DNA from: SAR86 cluster bacterium
GTDB lineage: Bacteria; Pseudomonadota; Gammaproteobacteria; Magnimaribacterales; Magnimaribacteraceae
Direction: 5' to 3'
NCBI GenBank assembly: GCA_016777005.1
Contig: JADHSF010000001.1
Location: 169,029 to 217,309 of the forward strand
DNA length: 48,281 bases
Shown piece after piece: positions 38,093-46,991 of the stretch. The translations under genes and the position numbers were made by a program. The notes beneath the pieces were generated by a model. The model worked only from the letters and a program-made list of their open reading frames with translations. It was not told the DNA's origin and searched no databases. The stretch's first letter is position 1. The number at the start of each line of letters is the position of its first letter.

Positions 38093-39427
38093 ATGCAAAA
38101 AGCACCAAAAACCTTTCTTGAAAGAATTAAATATATAGGACCAAGTGTCATAGTAACTGGAAGTGTTGTGGGCAGTGGCTCTATAGTGATGACTCCATTA
38201 TTAGGTGCTGCAGCTGGCTTCGTATTACTCTGGTGGTTGCTATTAAGCATGTGGAGTAAACCAATCATTCAAGCTGAAATAAGCCGTTATGTGGTTGTAA
38301 CCAAGAAAACTTTTTTAGAAGCATTTGCTGATATGCCAGGCTTTAAGACAACCATTCAAGGGAAAACAACTTCCTGGTTAGTGTGGTTTATGTTCATAGG
38401 AGTCATACCTTCCATTGCTGGAATGGGTGGACTTGCAGGAGCGGTTGCAGAGGCTGGAAACTCTATGTTTCCTGTTTTTAGTGTAGAAATATGGGTAGCT
38501 ATCTGTTGTTTTGGTACATGGCTGTTGCTTTACTATGGATCTTATAAAAGTTTAGAAAAAACTTTATTAGTTATGGTGTTGTTTTTTTCCTTTATGACCA
38601 TGATTATTGCCATTGCAATGCAATTCACTGAATACCAGGTGAATGTTGAACAAATATCACGAGGGCTAACGTTCAAATTTCCAACCGAATACCTTCCTTT
38701 GGCATTAGCTGTTTTTGGGTTCACCGGTATTAGTTATGGAGAAATAATGGCTTATACCTATTGGTGTCTAGAAAAGGGATATGCAGATAATACAGGTAAT
38801 GATATTGAAGAGACCAAGCATTGGATAAAAACTATGCAAACAGATGTGTGGGTCACTGTTGGTTTTATTACCTTGGGCACACTGCCCTTCTTTTTTCTAG
38901 GGGCAAGTGTATTAAATACAGTTACGGAATTACAAACTTCTTTAGCGACAGGCTCATTCTGGGACATAGATGTTATTAGTGCCTTGCAAAATATGTTTTC
39001 TCTCGTATTGGGTGGCTGGGCAAAATGGCTATTCATTGTTTTGGCTTTCTTTGTCTTATTCTCAACTCTATTATCAGGGACAGCTGCCTTTACTAGGACA
39101 ATATCGGACTATCTGATATCAATGGGGTTGGTAAAAGAAAAAGAAGACACCAGAAAGAAACTGATTCAGATAGTTGCACTTGTCATACCTTTTTTATCTG
39201 GTCTATTTTATTTCATATTACCCAATCCTTTTACGCTATTACTAATAGCAGGAATTTGGGCCGCCATGGGCTTACCAATAGTTAATATTGGTGCAATTTA
39301 TTTAATCAATAAACTAGATGTTGAGCTTCAACCTAAACCTATAACAAAGATCTTTCTCTGGGTTAGTTTAATTTTACAATTAACAATGGCTTTGCTTATT
39401 ATTTATGACATGACAATAGGGTTTTAA
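38093..39427 (+). CDS. Divergent Nramp-family membrane transporter
   Basis: The 444-residue protein has about eleven hydrophobic segments and the overall layout of the Nramp (APC-fold) family, starting FLERIKYIGPSVIVTGSVVG. The metal-binding DPGN motif of helix 1 is replaced by GSVVGSGS, and the MPH motif of helix 6 by GFTGISYGEIMAYTYWCLEKGY. Divalent metal transport in the classic way is therefore doubtful. The start at 38093 has no ribosome binding site; a better-placed ATG at 38057 is separated from it by an in-frame TAG. The gene ends 1 nt before an aminotransferase gene, suggesting a joint role. Confidence 0.8.
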   Translation: MQKAPKTFLERIKYIGPSVIVTGSVVGSGSIVMTPLLGAAAGFVLLWWLLLSMWSKPIIQAEISRYVVVTKKTFLEAFADMPGFKTTIQGKTTSWLVWFMFIGVIPSIAGMGGLAGAVAEAGNSMFPVFSVEIWVAICCFGTWLLLYYGSYKSLEKTLLVMVLFFSFMTMIIAIAMQFTEYQVNVEQISRGLTFKFPTEYLPLALAVFGFTGISYGEIMAYTYWCLEKGYADNTGNDIEETKHWIKTMQTDVWVTVGFITLGTLPFFFLGASVLNTVTELQTSLATGSFWDIDVISALQNMFSLVLGGWAKWLFIVLAFFVLFSTLLSGTAAFTRTISDYLISMGLVKEKEDTRKKLIQIVALVIPFLSGLFYFILPNPFTLLLIAGIWAAMGLPIVNIGAIYLINKLDVELQPKPITKIFLWVSLILQLTMALLIIYDMTIGF

Positions 39428-39428
39428 G

Positions 39429-40751
39429 ATGAAAGAAATGGAATTAGTAAAATGGCCTTTTTTAAAACAAACCTGGGGGATTGAGTTTGAAAGATCTGAA
39501 GGCTCCTACTTGTATACAAAAGATGGAAGAAAAATACTTGATGCAGCGGGTGGAGCCATTGTTAGCAATATTGGGTATGGAAGAGAAGAAGTAGCAGATA
39601 CTATTGCTAAAGCAGTTAAAAACAATTCTTACATCTTGCCTCCCTTTTTGACACCTGAAAGAGAAGCATTATTAGATGAATTGAGAGAACACTGGCTTCC
39701 ACCTCATCTAACAAGAATTCATTTATCTTCTGGAGGTTCTGAGGCTAATGAATCTGCAGTTAAACTTGCCATTCAATATCAGTCGAGTAGAGGGAAAGCA
39801 GAGAAAAATATTATTTTAACTAGAAACCTGTCCTATCATGGCACCACTTTAAATATGTCAGGAATTTCTGGTCACGTAGCAAGAAAAAGAGGATTGGAGA
39901 GTTATGTCCCTAAACCAACAACCATAGAAACTCCTTACCCCTTAAGATGTCCTATAGGAAGCTTTCATCCTGAAGCAAAAGAATATTATTTAGATAATCT
40001 GAGAAAAACCCTAAAAAAAATTGGACCTGAGAATATCGCTGCTCTGTTGATGGAGCCTATCAATGGATCTAGTGGTGGAGCCATCACTCCACCAGATGGT
40101 TATTGGATAGAAGCACAAGAAATACTTAGGGAAAATGATATCTTATTGATTGCTGACGAAGTGATGACTGGATTTGGCAGAGTGGGTAGTGACTTCGCAA
40201 GCAACCTTTACGGACTAGAGCCTGATATTCTTATTGCTGGTAAGGGAATGGGTGGTGGCTATGCCGCTATAGGTGGAACTTATAGTACTGATAAAATTGC
40301 AGATTCAATTCAGGCTGCGGGCTATGAAGTCATGTTCCATACTTTTGCTGCACTTCCACAATCCTGTGCTGCATCTGCAGAAGTCCTAAGAATTCTTAGA
40401 GAAGAAAATCTATGTGAAAGAGTGAATCCATTAGGAGATCAGATCTTACAGAAACTAAACTCAGAAATTGGCCAACATCCAAACATTGCTGAAATAAGAG
40501 GAAAGGGATTATTGATAGGAATAGAAATTGTTGAGGATAAGTCTAGCCTAACACCCTTTGATGAGAGCGAAAAAATTACCAGCCGTATTATGCAACAAGG
40601 TCTTGAAGAAGGTGTATTTCTCTATCCTGGAGGAACGGGAGAGTACAGAGATATTATATGTATTGGTCCTGCATTCACTATCGGAGACGATGAGGTTGAT
40701 CTAATCGTGAAAGCAACTAAAGCAGCACTAACTACTGTTACTCAGAATTAA
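39429..40751 (+). CDS. Class III aminotransferase (PLP-dependent)
   Basis: This fold-type I transaminase of 440 residues shows LHLSSGGSEANESAVKLA-like phosphate binding (SGGSEANESA, 101-110), NLSYHGTTLNMSG, the PLP-stacking and pyridine-binding stretch IADEVMTGFGRVG (D243) and the Schiff-base lysine K272 in LIAGKGMGGGYAAIGG. The type resembles omega-amino-acid or amine:pyruvate transaminases; the amino donor is unknown. It lies 1 nt after the divergent Nramp-like gene, so the two are probably translated together. Confidence 0.9.
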   Translation: MKEMELVKWPFLKQTWGIEFERSEGSYLYTKDGRKILDAAGGAIVSNIGYGREEVADTIAKAVKNNSYILPPFLTPEREALLDELREHWLPPHLTRIHLSSGGSEANESAVKLAIQYQSSRGKAEKNIILTRNLSYHGTTLNMSGISGHVARKRGLESYVPKPTTIETPYPLRCPIGSFHPEAKEYYLDNLRKTLKKIGPENIAALLMEPINGSSGGAITPPDGYWIEAQEILRENDILLIADEVMTGFGRVGSDFASNLYGLEPDILIAGKGMGGGYAAIGGTYSTDKIADSIQAAGYEVMFHTFAALPQSCAASAEVLRILREENLCERVNPLGDQILQKLNSEIGQHPNIAEIRGKGLLIGIEIVEDKSSLTPFDESEKITSRIMQQGLEEGVFLYPGGTGEYRDIICIGPAFTIGDDEVDLIVKATKAALTTVTQN

Positions 40752-40778
40752 TTCTCTGACTTATCTAGAGGGAGAGTA

Positions 40779-40801
40779 GTTCTTTTCTGTAAAGACTTTT
40801 T
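40779..40801 (+). terminator. Weak intrinsic terminator after the aminotransferase
   Basis: GT-CTTT and AAAGAC pair over six base pairs with one bulged T and a 5-nt loop, followed directly by five T residues (40797-40801). The position, 28 nt after the stop codon and just before the converging tRNA-Ala, is right for a terminator. The stem is weak. Confidence 0.4.
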
Positions 40802-40814
40802 GCTATAAATAAAA

Positions 40815-40890
40815 TGGTGGAGCCTGTCGGGATCGAACCGACGACCTCATCCGTGCAAGGGATGCGCTCTCCCATCTGAGCTAAGGCCCC
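40815..40890 (-). tRNA. trnA: tRNA-Ala (anticodon UGC)
   Basis: The minus strand gives acceptor GGGGCCT/AGGCTCC (one G-T pair), D arm GCTC-AGATGGGA-GAGC, anticodon stem CATCC/GGATG with loop CTTGCAC (anticodon TGC), T loop TTCGATC and an encoded CCA (40815-40817). This isoacceptor often sits in the rRNA spacer; here it stands alone with no rRNA nearby. Confidence 0.96.
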
Positions 40891-40946
40891 ACTAAAGGAT
40901 GGGTAGATTACCAAAAACTTTGAACTAAGAAAGTATTTTTTTTTAT

Positions 40947-41639
40947 TTAGAAAGGATTAGCCATTTCAGCAATGGAATCATCAATTCTTTTAATGATATC
41001 TTTTTGATCGAGGTCCTTTGTAATTTTGTAGTGCGGATGGCTTAAAGTGGCCAGGTCTTTAGCTACTTCTAGGGCTTTAGCCATTAATTCCTCAGGGTCA
41101 ACAACCTCATCTAAATAACCAGCTGCAACTGAATCTGATATTGAATAAGCCTCAGCATTAAGTATTGCTCTGTACCAATGATTTTTTAAAATTCTAGATT
41201 TAGATATTTCTAGTATTGGAGTAGGAATAGACATGCCATTTCGTGTTTCATTAGCCTGAACAATGAAGTTACCAGTTGCACCTATTCTGTAGTCAGCACA
41301 ACACAAAAGAAAAGCACCGAGAGCGATAGCATGACCACTAGAGGCAGCTATGACAGGTCTGGGAAAACTATAGATTCTTGAAAGAAGCTTAAATCCTGCG
41401 GTAGTCATTTCCACAGCAGCCTTAGGGTCTCCTCCTTGAATAGTTTTTAAATCAAATCCAGCAGAAAAAAGGCCAGGTTTTCCAGTGATTAAAAGGGATC
41501 CTGAGTCTTCAGGCACCTCATCAAGAAGAGAATGAATTGTATTGCTCATGTTTGCAGAGAAAACATTGGCCTTGCCATCATTCAAAGTAATAATTGATAC
41601 TTCACCTTCCTTAGTTAATGTTGCTAATTGATCCGTCAT
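40947..41639 (-). CDS. Enoyl-CoA hydratase/isomerase family protein
   Basis: This crotonase-fold protein has 230 residues from the ATG at 41639 (MTDQLATLTKEG). I prefer that start to the one 30 nt upstream because AAGGA stands 8 nt before it. The oxyanion-hole segments are GLFSAGFDLKTIQG and ASSGHAIALGAFLLCCADYR. The catalytic glutamates of classical hydratases are not obvious at both expected places, so it may be an isomerase or a hydratase of other specificity. It diverges from the SDR gene and is followed by tRNA-Ala on the same strand. Confidence 0.88.
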   Translation of the reverse strand: MTDQLATLTKEGEVSIITLNDGKANVFSANMSNTIHSLLDEVPEDSGSLLITGKPGLFSAGFDLKTIQGGDPKAAVEMTTAGFKLLSRIYSFPRPVIAASSGHAIALGAFLLCCADYRIGATGNFIVQANETRNGMSIPTPILEISKSRILKNHWYRAILNAEAYSISDSVAAGYLDEVVDPEELMAKALEVAKDLATLSHPHYKITKDLDQKDIIKRIDDSIAEMANPF

Positions 41640-41709
41640 AGATTTTCCTTTTAATTTATATTTGGTCATATAATCTTATAAGTAGTTCAATAACTCAAAT
41701 ACTTTATAT

Positions 41710-42489
41710 ATGAAATTATTCAAAAATCTCTCTAGATCCGTAAAAGGAAAAGTGGCCATTATTACGGGTGCTGGAAGTGGCATGGGAGAAGCTACTGCAA
41801 AAGTTTTTGCCGAAGAAGGGGTTAAAGTAGTCGCAACAGATGTCAATCTTGAAGCAGTCAAAAGAGTTTCTGATGAAATTAATACTAACGGGGGAGTTTG
41901 TCATGCTTTGCATTTGGATGTAACTGACAAGAGAGAAATTGAAGATTGTCTTGAGGAAAGTATAAAAAAATTTGGGTCTTTAGATTTTGTTATAAATAAT
42001 GCAGGCATCTCCTCAGCAACTGCTCTTGAAGATGAAAACTATGAGAATTACTGGGACGATACTTTAAGCGTTGTACTCACTGGTCAAATTAAACTAATAA
42101 GAGCTGCTCTGCCTCATCTTCTAAAATCCAAAAATGCAAGAATAGTGAATATTTCATCAACGGAAGGTTTTGGTGCTTCTCCCTATCATAGTCCCTATAC
42201 AGCCGCTAAACACGGCGTGATTGGATTAACACGATCTTTAGCTTTAGAGCTAGGACCTAAAGGCATCACAGTAAATTGTATTTGTCCCGGTCCAATCAAT
42301 ACAAACATGACTGCAGCTATTGATGAAAAAGATAAAGAAACTTATGCTCGAAGGAGAGTAGGTTTAAAACGATATGGTGAGCCAGAAGAAGTTGCACATG
42401 CAACTTTAAATTTATGCCTTCCTTCTTCTTCGTATATTAATGGAGTTTATCTTCCTGTAGATGGAGGTTTGTCTATTAGACGAGCTTAA
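41710..42489 (+). CDS. Short-chain dehydrogenase/reductase
   Basis: This Rossmann-fold oxidoreductase of 259 residues has the nucleotide-binding TGAGSGMG (19-26), D45 after strand 2 (favouring NAD over NADP), NNAG (96-99), the active-site serine in VNISST (149 or 150) and YTAAK (Y163, K167), with CPGPINT and VDGG near the end. It resembles FabG-like 3-hydroxyacyl or alcohol dehydrogenases, but the substrate is unknown. It leads a two-gene unit with the nucleoside hydrolase and diverges from the crotonase gene. Confidence 0.92.
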   Translation: MKLFKNLSRSVKGKVAIITGAGSGMGEATAKVFAEEGVKVVATDVNLEAVKRVSDEINTNGGVCHALHLDVTDKREIEDCLEESIKKFGSLDFVINNAGISSATALEDENYENYWDDTLSVVLTGQIKLIRAALPHLLKSKNARIVNISSTEGFGASPYHSPYTAAKHGVIGLTRSLALELGPKGITVNCICPGPINTNMTAAIDEKDKETYARRRVGLKRYGEPEEVAHATLNLCLPSSSYINGVYLPVDGGLSIRRA

Positions 42490-42512
42490 ATAAAACAAAA
42501 TATATTTTAGGC

Positions 42513-43511
42513 ATGAAAATGAATGAAGAGAGCAGAAGAAAAATAATTATCGATACTGATCCTGCCATGGGGACTAAGGGCGGCGATCCTGAAGATTGTT
42601 TTGCAATTATGCTGGCCATGAATTCACCTGAATTAGAAATCTTGGGAATTACAACTGTTCAGGGCAATGTTCCTGTTGAACGAGGCTTTAGTAATGCAAG
42701 TTATCTAGTTAAAGAATTAAATCAGTCAATTCCTGTTCATACGGGAAGACCCGGGACTTTTGATAAAGAGAGAAACAAAAAAAGAGAGTGGCTAGGTCAA
42801 AGAGAACAGATGGAACAACTCACACCGATAAGACCGCTTGAAGATGATGATAAAGGTGCGCCATTATTTATTGTCGAGACTTGTAAGGAAAATAGTAAAG
42901 AAATAGAACTGGTAACTATAGGACCTCTAACGAATATTGCTCAAGCCTTAGAGATAGATCCAGAGCTATCGAAACATGTGAATAAAATTACTATGATGGG
43001 AGGCGCTGCTACCGTTCAAGGTAATGTGACTCCAGCAGCTGAATTTAATATCTGGGCAGATCCTGAATCAGCAGCAAATGTTTTTAAATCTGGTATTCCG
43101 ATAAGAATGGTTCCTTTAGATGTTTGTCATAAAACTAGGTTTGGTCGAGAGCAGTTAAATACTATTAAAGAAAATGAGCATCCATTTTGTCAATTTGTTC
43201 AAGAGTCAGTTGATCCATGGCTGAAAATAAACCCAAATAAAAATATAGAGGATCAAGGGCTGCATTTATATGACTCACTAGCAATGGCACTCAGTTTATT
43301 TCCAGATCTTGCAGAATATAAAGATGCTTATGTAACGGTTGAAACTAAAGGAGAATTTACAGACGGAGAAACTGTCTGCGAATTTAATGAATCAATTATG
43401 GGGCAGATTTTTAAACCTCAACCCAATGCAGAGATAGCCTTGGATATAGACGTTAATGGCTTTAATAAAATATTTGAAGAAAGAGTTTTAAACTTTTTAC
43501 TAAATTTATAA
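42513..43511 (+). CDS. Nucleoside hydrolase family protein
   Basis: This family cleaves the N-glycosidic bond of ribonucleosides to base and ribose. The 332 residues hold a DTDP motif (14-17) followed by an unusual short insertion before the remaining aspartates (DPED, 25-28), where classical members read DTDPGxDDA. ITMMGGAA, EFNIWADPESA and LDVCHKT match the calcium- and sugar-binding blocks. AGG stands only 1 nt before this ATG but 7 nt before the in-frame ATG at 42519, so the true start may be two codons later. It stops 1 nt before the end of the converging ligase gene. Confidence 0.9.
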   Translation: MKMNEESRRKIIIDTDPAMGTKGGDPEDCFAIMLAMNSPELEILGITTVQGNVPVERGFSNASYLVKELNQSIPVHTGRPGTFDKERNKKREWLGQREQMEQLTPIRPLEDDDKGAPLFIVETCKENSKEIELVTIGPLTNIAQALEIDPELSKHVNKITMMGGAATVQGNVTPAAEFNIWADPESAANVFKSGIPIRMVPLDVCHKTRFGREQLNTIKENEHPFCQFVQESVDPWLKINPNKNIEDQGLHLYDSLAMALSLFPDLAEYKDAYVTVETKGEFTDGETVCEFNESIMGQIFKPQPNAEIALDIDVNGFNKIFEERVLNFLLNL

Positions 43512-43512
43512 G

Positions 43513-45051
43513 CTACCAGAATCGCTTCTTTACAAGGTTCCTTTGAATTTTTCCAGTAGGTAGCCTTGGAAGCTCTTCACTCCAGAATTCAAATGTTTTG
43601 GGCTTTTTAAAACCTGACAACTTCTCATCTGACAACTTCACCAATTCTTTAAGCACTGTATCTTGATCTGCTCCTGATTCAAGATTGATAATGGCTTTTA
43701 TTTCTTCTCCCCATTCTTCATTTGGTACACCTACACAACAAACCTCTGCAACCGCATTATGCATAAGGAGAACATTATCAATTTCTTGAGGGTAAATGTT
43801 AGTACCTCCAGAAATTATCGTATCTGCGCTTCTACCAGTTAGAAAATGATAACCATCTGAATCACAATAACCTATGTCTCCCATCGTAAAATAATCTCCC
43901 CAATAGGCTCCAGATGTCTTTTCTTCAGCTTTGTAATATTCAAATCTTCCTGTTGAGGGAGCGCTAAAATAAATAGTTCCTTCTTGCCCTAGTTCGACTT
44001 CATTAAATTGTTCATCAAGAATTTTGACTTCAGTTCCTTCATTAGCCTGACCTACACTTCCAGGTTTATTGAGCCATTCTTCAGGCTGAATAAAACAGCC
44101 TCCCCCTTCAGTGGCGGCGTAATACTCATATACGATTGGTCCCATCCAATCGATCATGGCTTTTTTAACTTCCACCGGGCAAGGTGCTGCTCCATGTAAG
44201 ATCCATCGCATCGATGAAATATCATATTTAGATTTTATTTCTTCAGGAAGTCTAAGCACTCTGTGGAACATGGTGGCAACCATATGAGTATGAGTACATT
44301 TATACTCACTAATGAGCGATAGCATTTTCTCAGCATCCCATTTATCCATCAAATAAACTCCCACTCCTGCCATCAATGAGATGTTTATATTTAATCCTAA
44401 AGGCGCTGCATGATAAGCAGGACCTGGACAGATACTGAAGTCATTTACGGGATCAAATGAAGCAGTATCTAGGGTGAATTGTTCAGTCTTTGAAGGTGGA
44501 GGATTCTCTTTTCTAAAAACACCTTTCGGTCTACCCGTTGTGCCAGATGTATAAAGCATAGAACGTCCTGGTTCAGGAGTTTCAACATCGGATCCATCAT
44601 AGTTTTGAATGGTTTCTAGGAATGGTATTGCCAAAGGATTCTCTCCATCGACTGACATTAAAATAACATCAGGTAAATTTTTACTTATCTCCTCGAAGAA
44701 TTCTGAAAAGATTGCATCACAAAGAACTACTTTAGCTTCACAATTCTCTACGATGTAACACACCTCTTCTGCTGTGAGATGCCAATTGATTGGAGTAATT
44801 CGAAGCCCTACTCTTATAGGACCGAACAAACCTTCTAAAAATTCAGGTCTATTTTTGCATACGATCGCAACTGCATCACCGTTCTGCAAACCCTTTTCTT
44901 TTAGGAATTTTGCATAACGATTTGAGTTAGCATTTAATTCCATAAAAGTTCTTTCACCATACTCACTAACAATGGCTTTTTTATCAGGAATATTTTTTGC
45001 ATGGAAAGCGATTCCCATGCCTAAGGCTAAATGTTCTTGTAAGGTTTCCAT
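43513..45051 (-). CDS. Acyl-CoA synthetase (AMP-forming), second copy
   Basis: The 512-residue ligase of the ANL superfamily has the P-loop LYTSGTTGRPKGVFRKE (about residues 167-183), YYAATEGGG (A5), the hinge SDGYHFLTGRSADTIISGGT and the catalytic lysine in RLPTGKIQRN. It differs clearly from the ligase at 26982-28526 and so is not a recent duplicate. It starts directly after the oxygenase gene with no gap, so the acid it activates may come from, or be the substrate of, that oxygenase. Confidence 0.92.
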   Translation of the reverse strand: METLQEHLALGMGIAFHAKNIPDKKAIVSEYGERTFMELNANSNRYAKFLKEKGLQNGDAVAIVCKNRPEFLEGLFGPIRVGLRITPINWHLTAEEVCYIVENCEAKVVLCDAIFSEFFEEISKNLPDVILMSVDGENPLAIPFLETIQNYDGSDVETPEPGRSMLYTSGTTGRPKGVFRKENPPPSKTEQFTLDTASFDPVNDFSICPGPAYHAAPLGLNINISLMAGVGVYLMDKWDAEKMLSLISEYKCTHTHMVATMFHRVLRLPEEIKSKYDISSMRWILHGAAPCPVEVKKAMIDWMGPIVYEYYAATEGGGCFIQPEEWLNKPGSVGQANEGTEVKILDEQFNEVELGQEGTIYFSAPSTGRFEYYKAEEKTSGAYWGDYFTMGDIGYCDSDGYHFLTGRSADTIISGGTNIYPQEIDNVLLMHNAVAEVCCVGVPNEEWGEEIKAIINLESGADQDTVLKELVKLSDEKLSGFKKPKTFEFWSEELPRLPTGKIQRNLVKKRFW

Positions 45052-46047
45052 CTAATCGATTAGAGACTTTTGGTATTCACTCAAGATAGGTTTTTTGGGC
45101 CAAGTATATTTCTCCCTATCTTCGGCCTCTAAGATCAGTGGAAATTCATCTGCATTCCTAAAACTATTGGTCCAGTTTGTTGTGGAAATTAATTTATCTA
45201 CGGCCTCTCTCCTTTGCTCAAGGACATCCTCACTGGTTAAGTGTTTTGGCATCATACAGATTAAAGAAGCCGCTCTGATTAAAGTGTTTGTTTCCTGATC
45301 AAGGCTTGTACCAGAATTACTGCAATGAATTGTTCTAGAATCCCAAAGCAACATATCACCAGGCTCCATATGACACATCACTGCCTTATCTGAAGAGAGC
45401 TTAGGATCGTCATTGGGAAAACGGAAGTGGTCAATCTCTAAGGGTAGTTTGGATAATCTTTCATGGTATTCATCTGGTAAATCCTTAAAGAATTTATGAG
45501 ATCCCGGTATGATTACATTCCCTCCAATTTCTTTAGAAGTAGGTAATAAATTGACTAGACCTTGAATGCATTGCTTACCAGGCTTGGAGATAGGATGTTG
45601 ATCGATATGGAACCAGGATTGTCCAGATTCAGTTTTCCAATCAGGGTTTATATTCCATGGTCTCCATAAAGATACTCCGTCAAAACTTGTCAATAGATCA
45701 TCAGATTCCCATATTTTTGCAAAAGCTTTTTTGACGTTGGGTATGCCCCTCAAATACCATTGAGATTCTGAATGTCCGATACCGTAACTAGGCATTATTC
45801 CTCCATGAGCGCAGGTTGGCCATCTATCATCTTCCCAAGTAGATGGATTATTCCTATCTATACCTGTATTGAGCTCCTCTAGATAGTCCCAAAGGAGATC
45901 CAATGTTTTTGCTGCTTCGCTCTCACTTAAAGCATTCTTAATAACAACATATCCATGCTCTTCAAGATATTCGATACTTTCATCGGAACCAGACTCTAGT
46001 CTCGGAACATGTTTGTACTCTATTTCTATATTAAATTCACTACTCAT
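45052..46047 (-). CDS. Phytanoyl-CoA dioxygenase (PhyH) family protein
   Basis: This is a 2-oxoglutarate- and Fe(II)-dependent oxygenase of 331 residues. The iron ligands are readable: H147 and D149 in WFHIDQHP, and H241 in WDSRTIHCSNSG; R258 (LIRAAS) would bind 2-oxoglutarate. The family hydroxylates phytanoyl-CoA and many other small molecules, and marine bacteria carry several of unknown substrate. Between ribokinase-like and ligase genes, it is probably catabolic. The first 20 codons precede the fold and are variable. Confidence 0.9.
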   Translation of the reverse strand: MSSEFNIEIEYKHVPRLESGSDESIEYLEEHGYVVIKNALSESEAAKTLDLLWDYLEELNTGIDRNNPSTWEDDRWPTCAHGGIMPSYGIGHSESQWYLRGIPNVKKAFAKIWESDDLLTSFDGVSLWRPWNINPDWKTESGQSWFHIDQHPISKPGKQCIQGLVNLLPTSKEIGGNVIIPGSHKFFKDLPDEYHERLSKLPLEIDHFRFPNDDPKLSSDKAVMCHMEPGDMLLWDSRTIHCSNSGTSLDQETNTLIRAASLICMMPKHLTSEDVLEQRREAVDKLISTTNWTNSFRNADEFPLILEAEDREKYTWPKKPILSEYQKSLID

Positions 46048-46068
46048 AATTATCCCCTCTATTAAAGA

Positions 46069-46986
46069 TTAGAATGTTTGGAACCAATTTTCAACTTCAT
46101 CTTGGGTTGGCATTGATAAAGATGCACCCTTTTTTGTTGTTGAAAGCGCAGCTGCTTTATTGCCAAAAAGAGCTGCCTCATATAAATTTTCTGTTTCTAG
46201 ATAATTACTAGCAAGAGCACCTATAAAACAATCTCCAGAACCCGTCGTATCTATTGCATGAACTTCATGACCGTTAATCAATTCACCCTTCTGGTCTTGA
46301 CAGACATAAACACCTTGAGATCCTAAAGTGATGATGGCTGATTGATGATTTTTCAGAGATAAACCTTTAATAGAGGAAATAATTGAGTCTATATTTCGGC
46401 TCTCTAAAGTCTCACCGCTTAAAGTCTCAAGTTCCGTTTCATTCATAACTAATAAATCTGTATTCTTTATTAATTCTTCACTAATTGTTACTGCAGGAGC
46501 AGTGTTTAAAATCCTAAAACAACTCCCTTTTGCTCTTATGAATAAATCTTCAATCTGCTCTGGTGGAACTTCGAGTTGAGAGAGCAATATATCGATATGG
46601 TTTAATGACTCTTTAGAAACTTGTCGTGATTCAACAAAAGCATTTGCACCAGAAACAACGATAATCTGATTCTCGACTATGTCTTCAAAAACATTAATGA
46701 AAGCCACTCCAGATTCACCTTCATGCGAATAGAGCATTTCAACATTAACACTCTCAGAAATTAAATTTTCTTGGAGTTGTTTACCAAAAACATCATTGCC
46801 TACTTTGCCAATAAAAGAAACATCGGATCCTAGTCTTGAGGCTGCAACGGCCTGATTTGCTCCCTTACCTCCTTGAAAAGTTTCAAAACTATTTCCAAAA
46901 ATGGTTTCTCCCTCATTAGGCTTATGATTGCTATAAATCACAAGGTCCATATTGATACTGCCAAATACAGCAAGTGGAGAAGACAT
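46069..46986 (-). CDS. rbsK: Ribokinase (PfkB family)
   Basis: The 305-residue PfkB-type sugar kinase has the substrate-binding GGKGANQAVAASRLG (39-53), the NETE motif (182-185) and the second signature DTTGSGDCF (246-254), with catalytic base D252. It closely fits ribokinase, which makes ribose 5-phosphate. The symbol is a family-level guess, as no other rbs genes are here. It lies 5 nt after the ADP-ribosylglycohydrolase gene and 21 nt before the oxygenase gene, consistent with phosphorylating ribose released by its neighbours. Confidence 0.85.
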   Translation of the reverse strand: MSSPLAVFGSINMDLVIYSNHKPNEGETIFGNSFETFQGGKGANQAVAASRLGSDVSFIGKVGNDVFGKQLQENLISESVNVEMLYSHEGESGVAFINVFEDIVENQIIVVSGANAFVESRQVSKESLNHIDILLSQLEVPPEQIEDLFIRAKGSCFRILNTAPAVTISEELIKNTDLLVMNETELETLSGETLESRNIDSIISSIKGLSLKNHQSAIITLGSQGVYVCQDQKGELINGHEVHAIDTTGSGDCFIGALASNYLETENLYEAALFGNKAAALSTTKKGASLSMPTQDEVENWFQTF

Positions 46987-46991
46987 AAAAA

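Noticed and set aside
38758-39036. 92-residue minus-strand frame
   Set aside because: Antisense to the Nramp-like gene, without a ribosome binding site or a plausible transcript.
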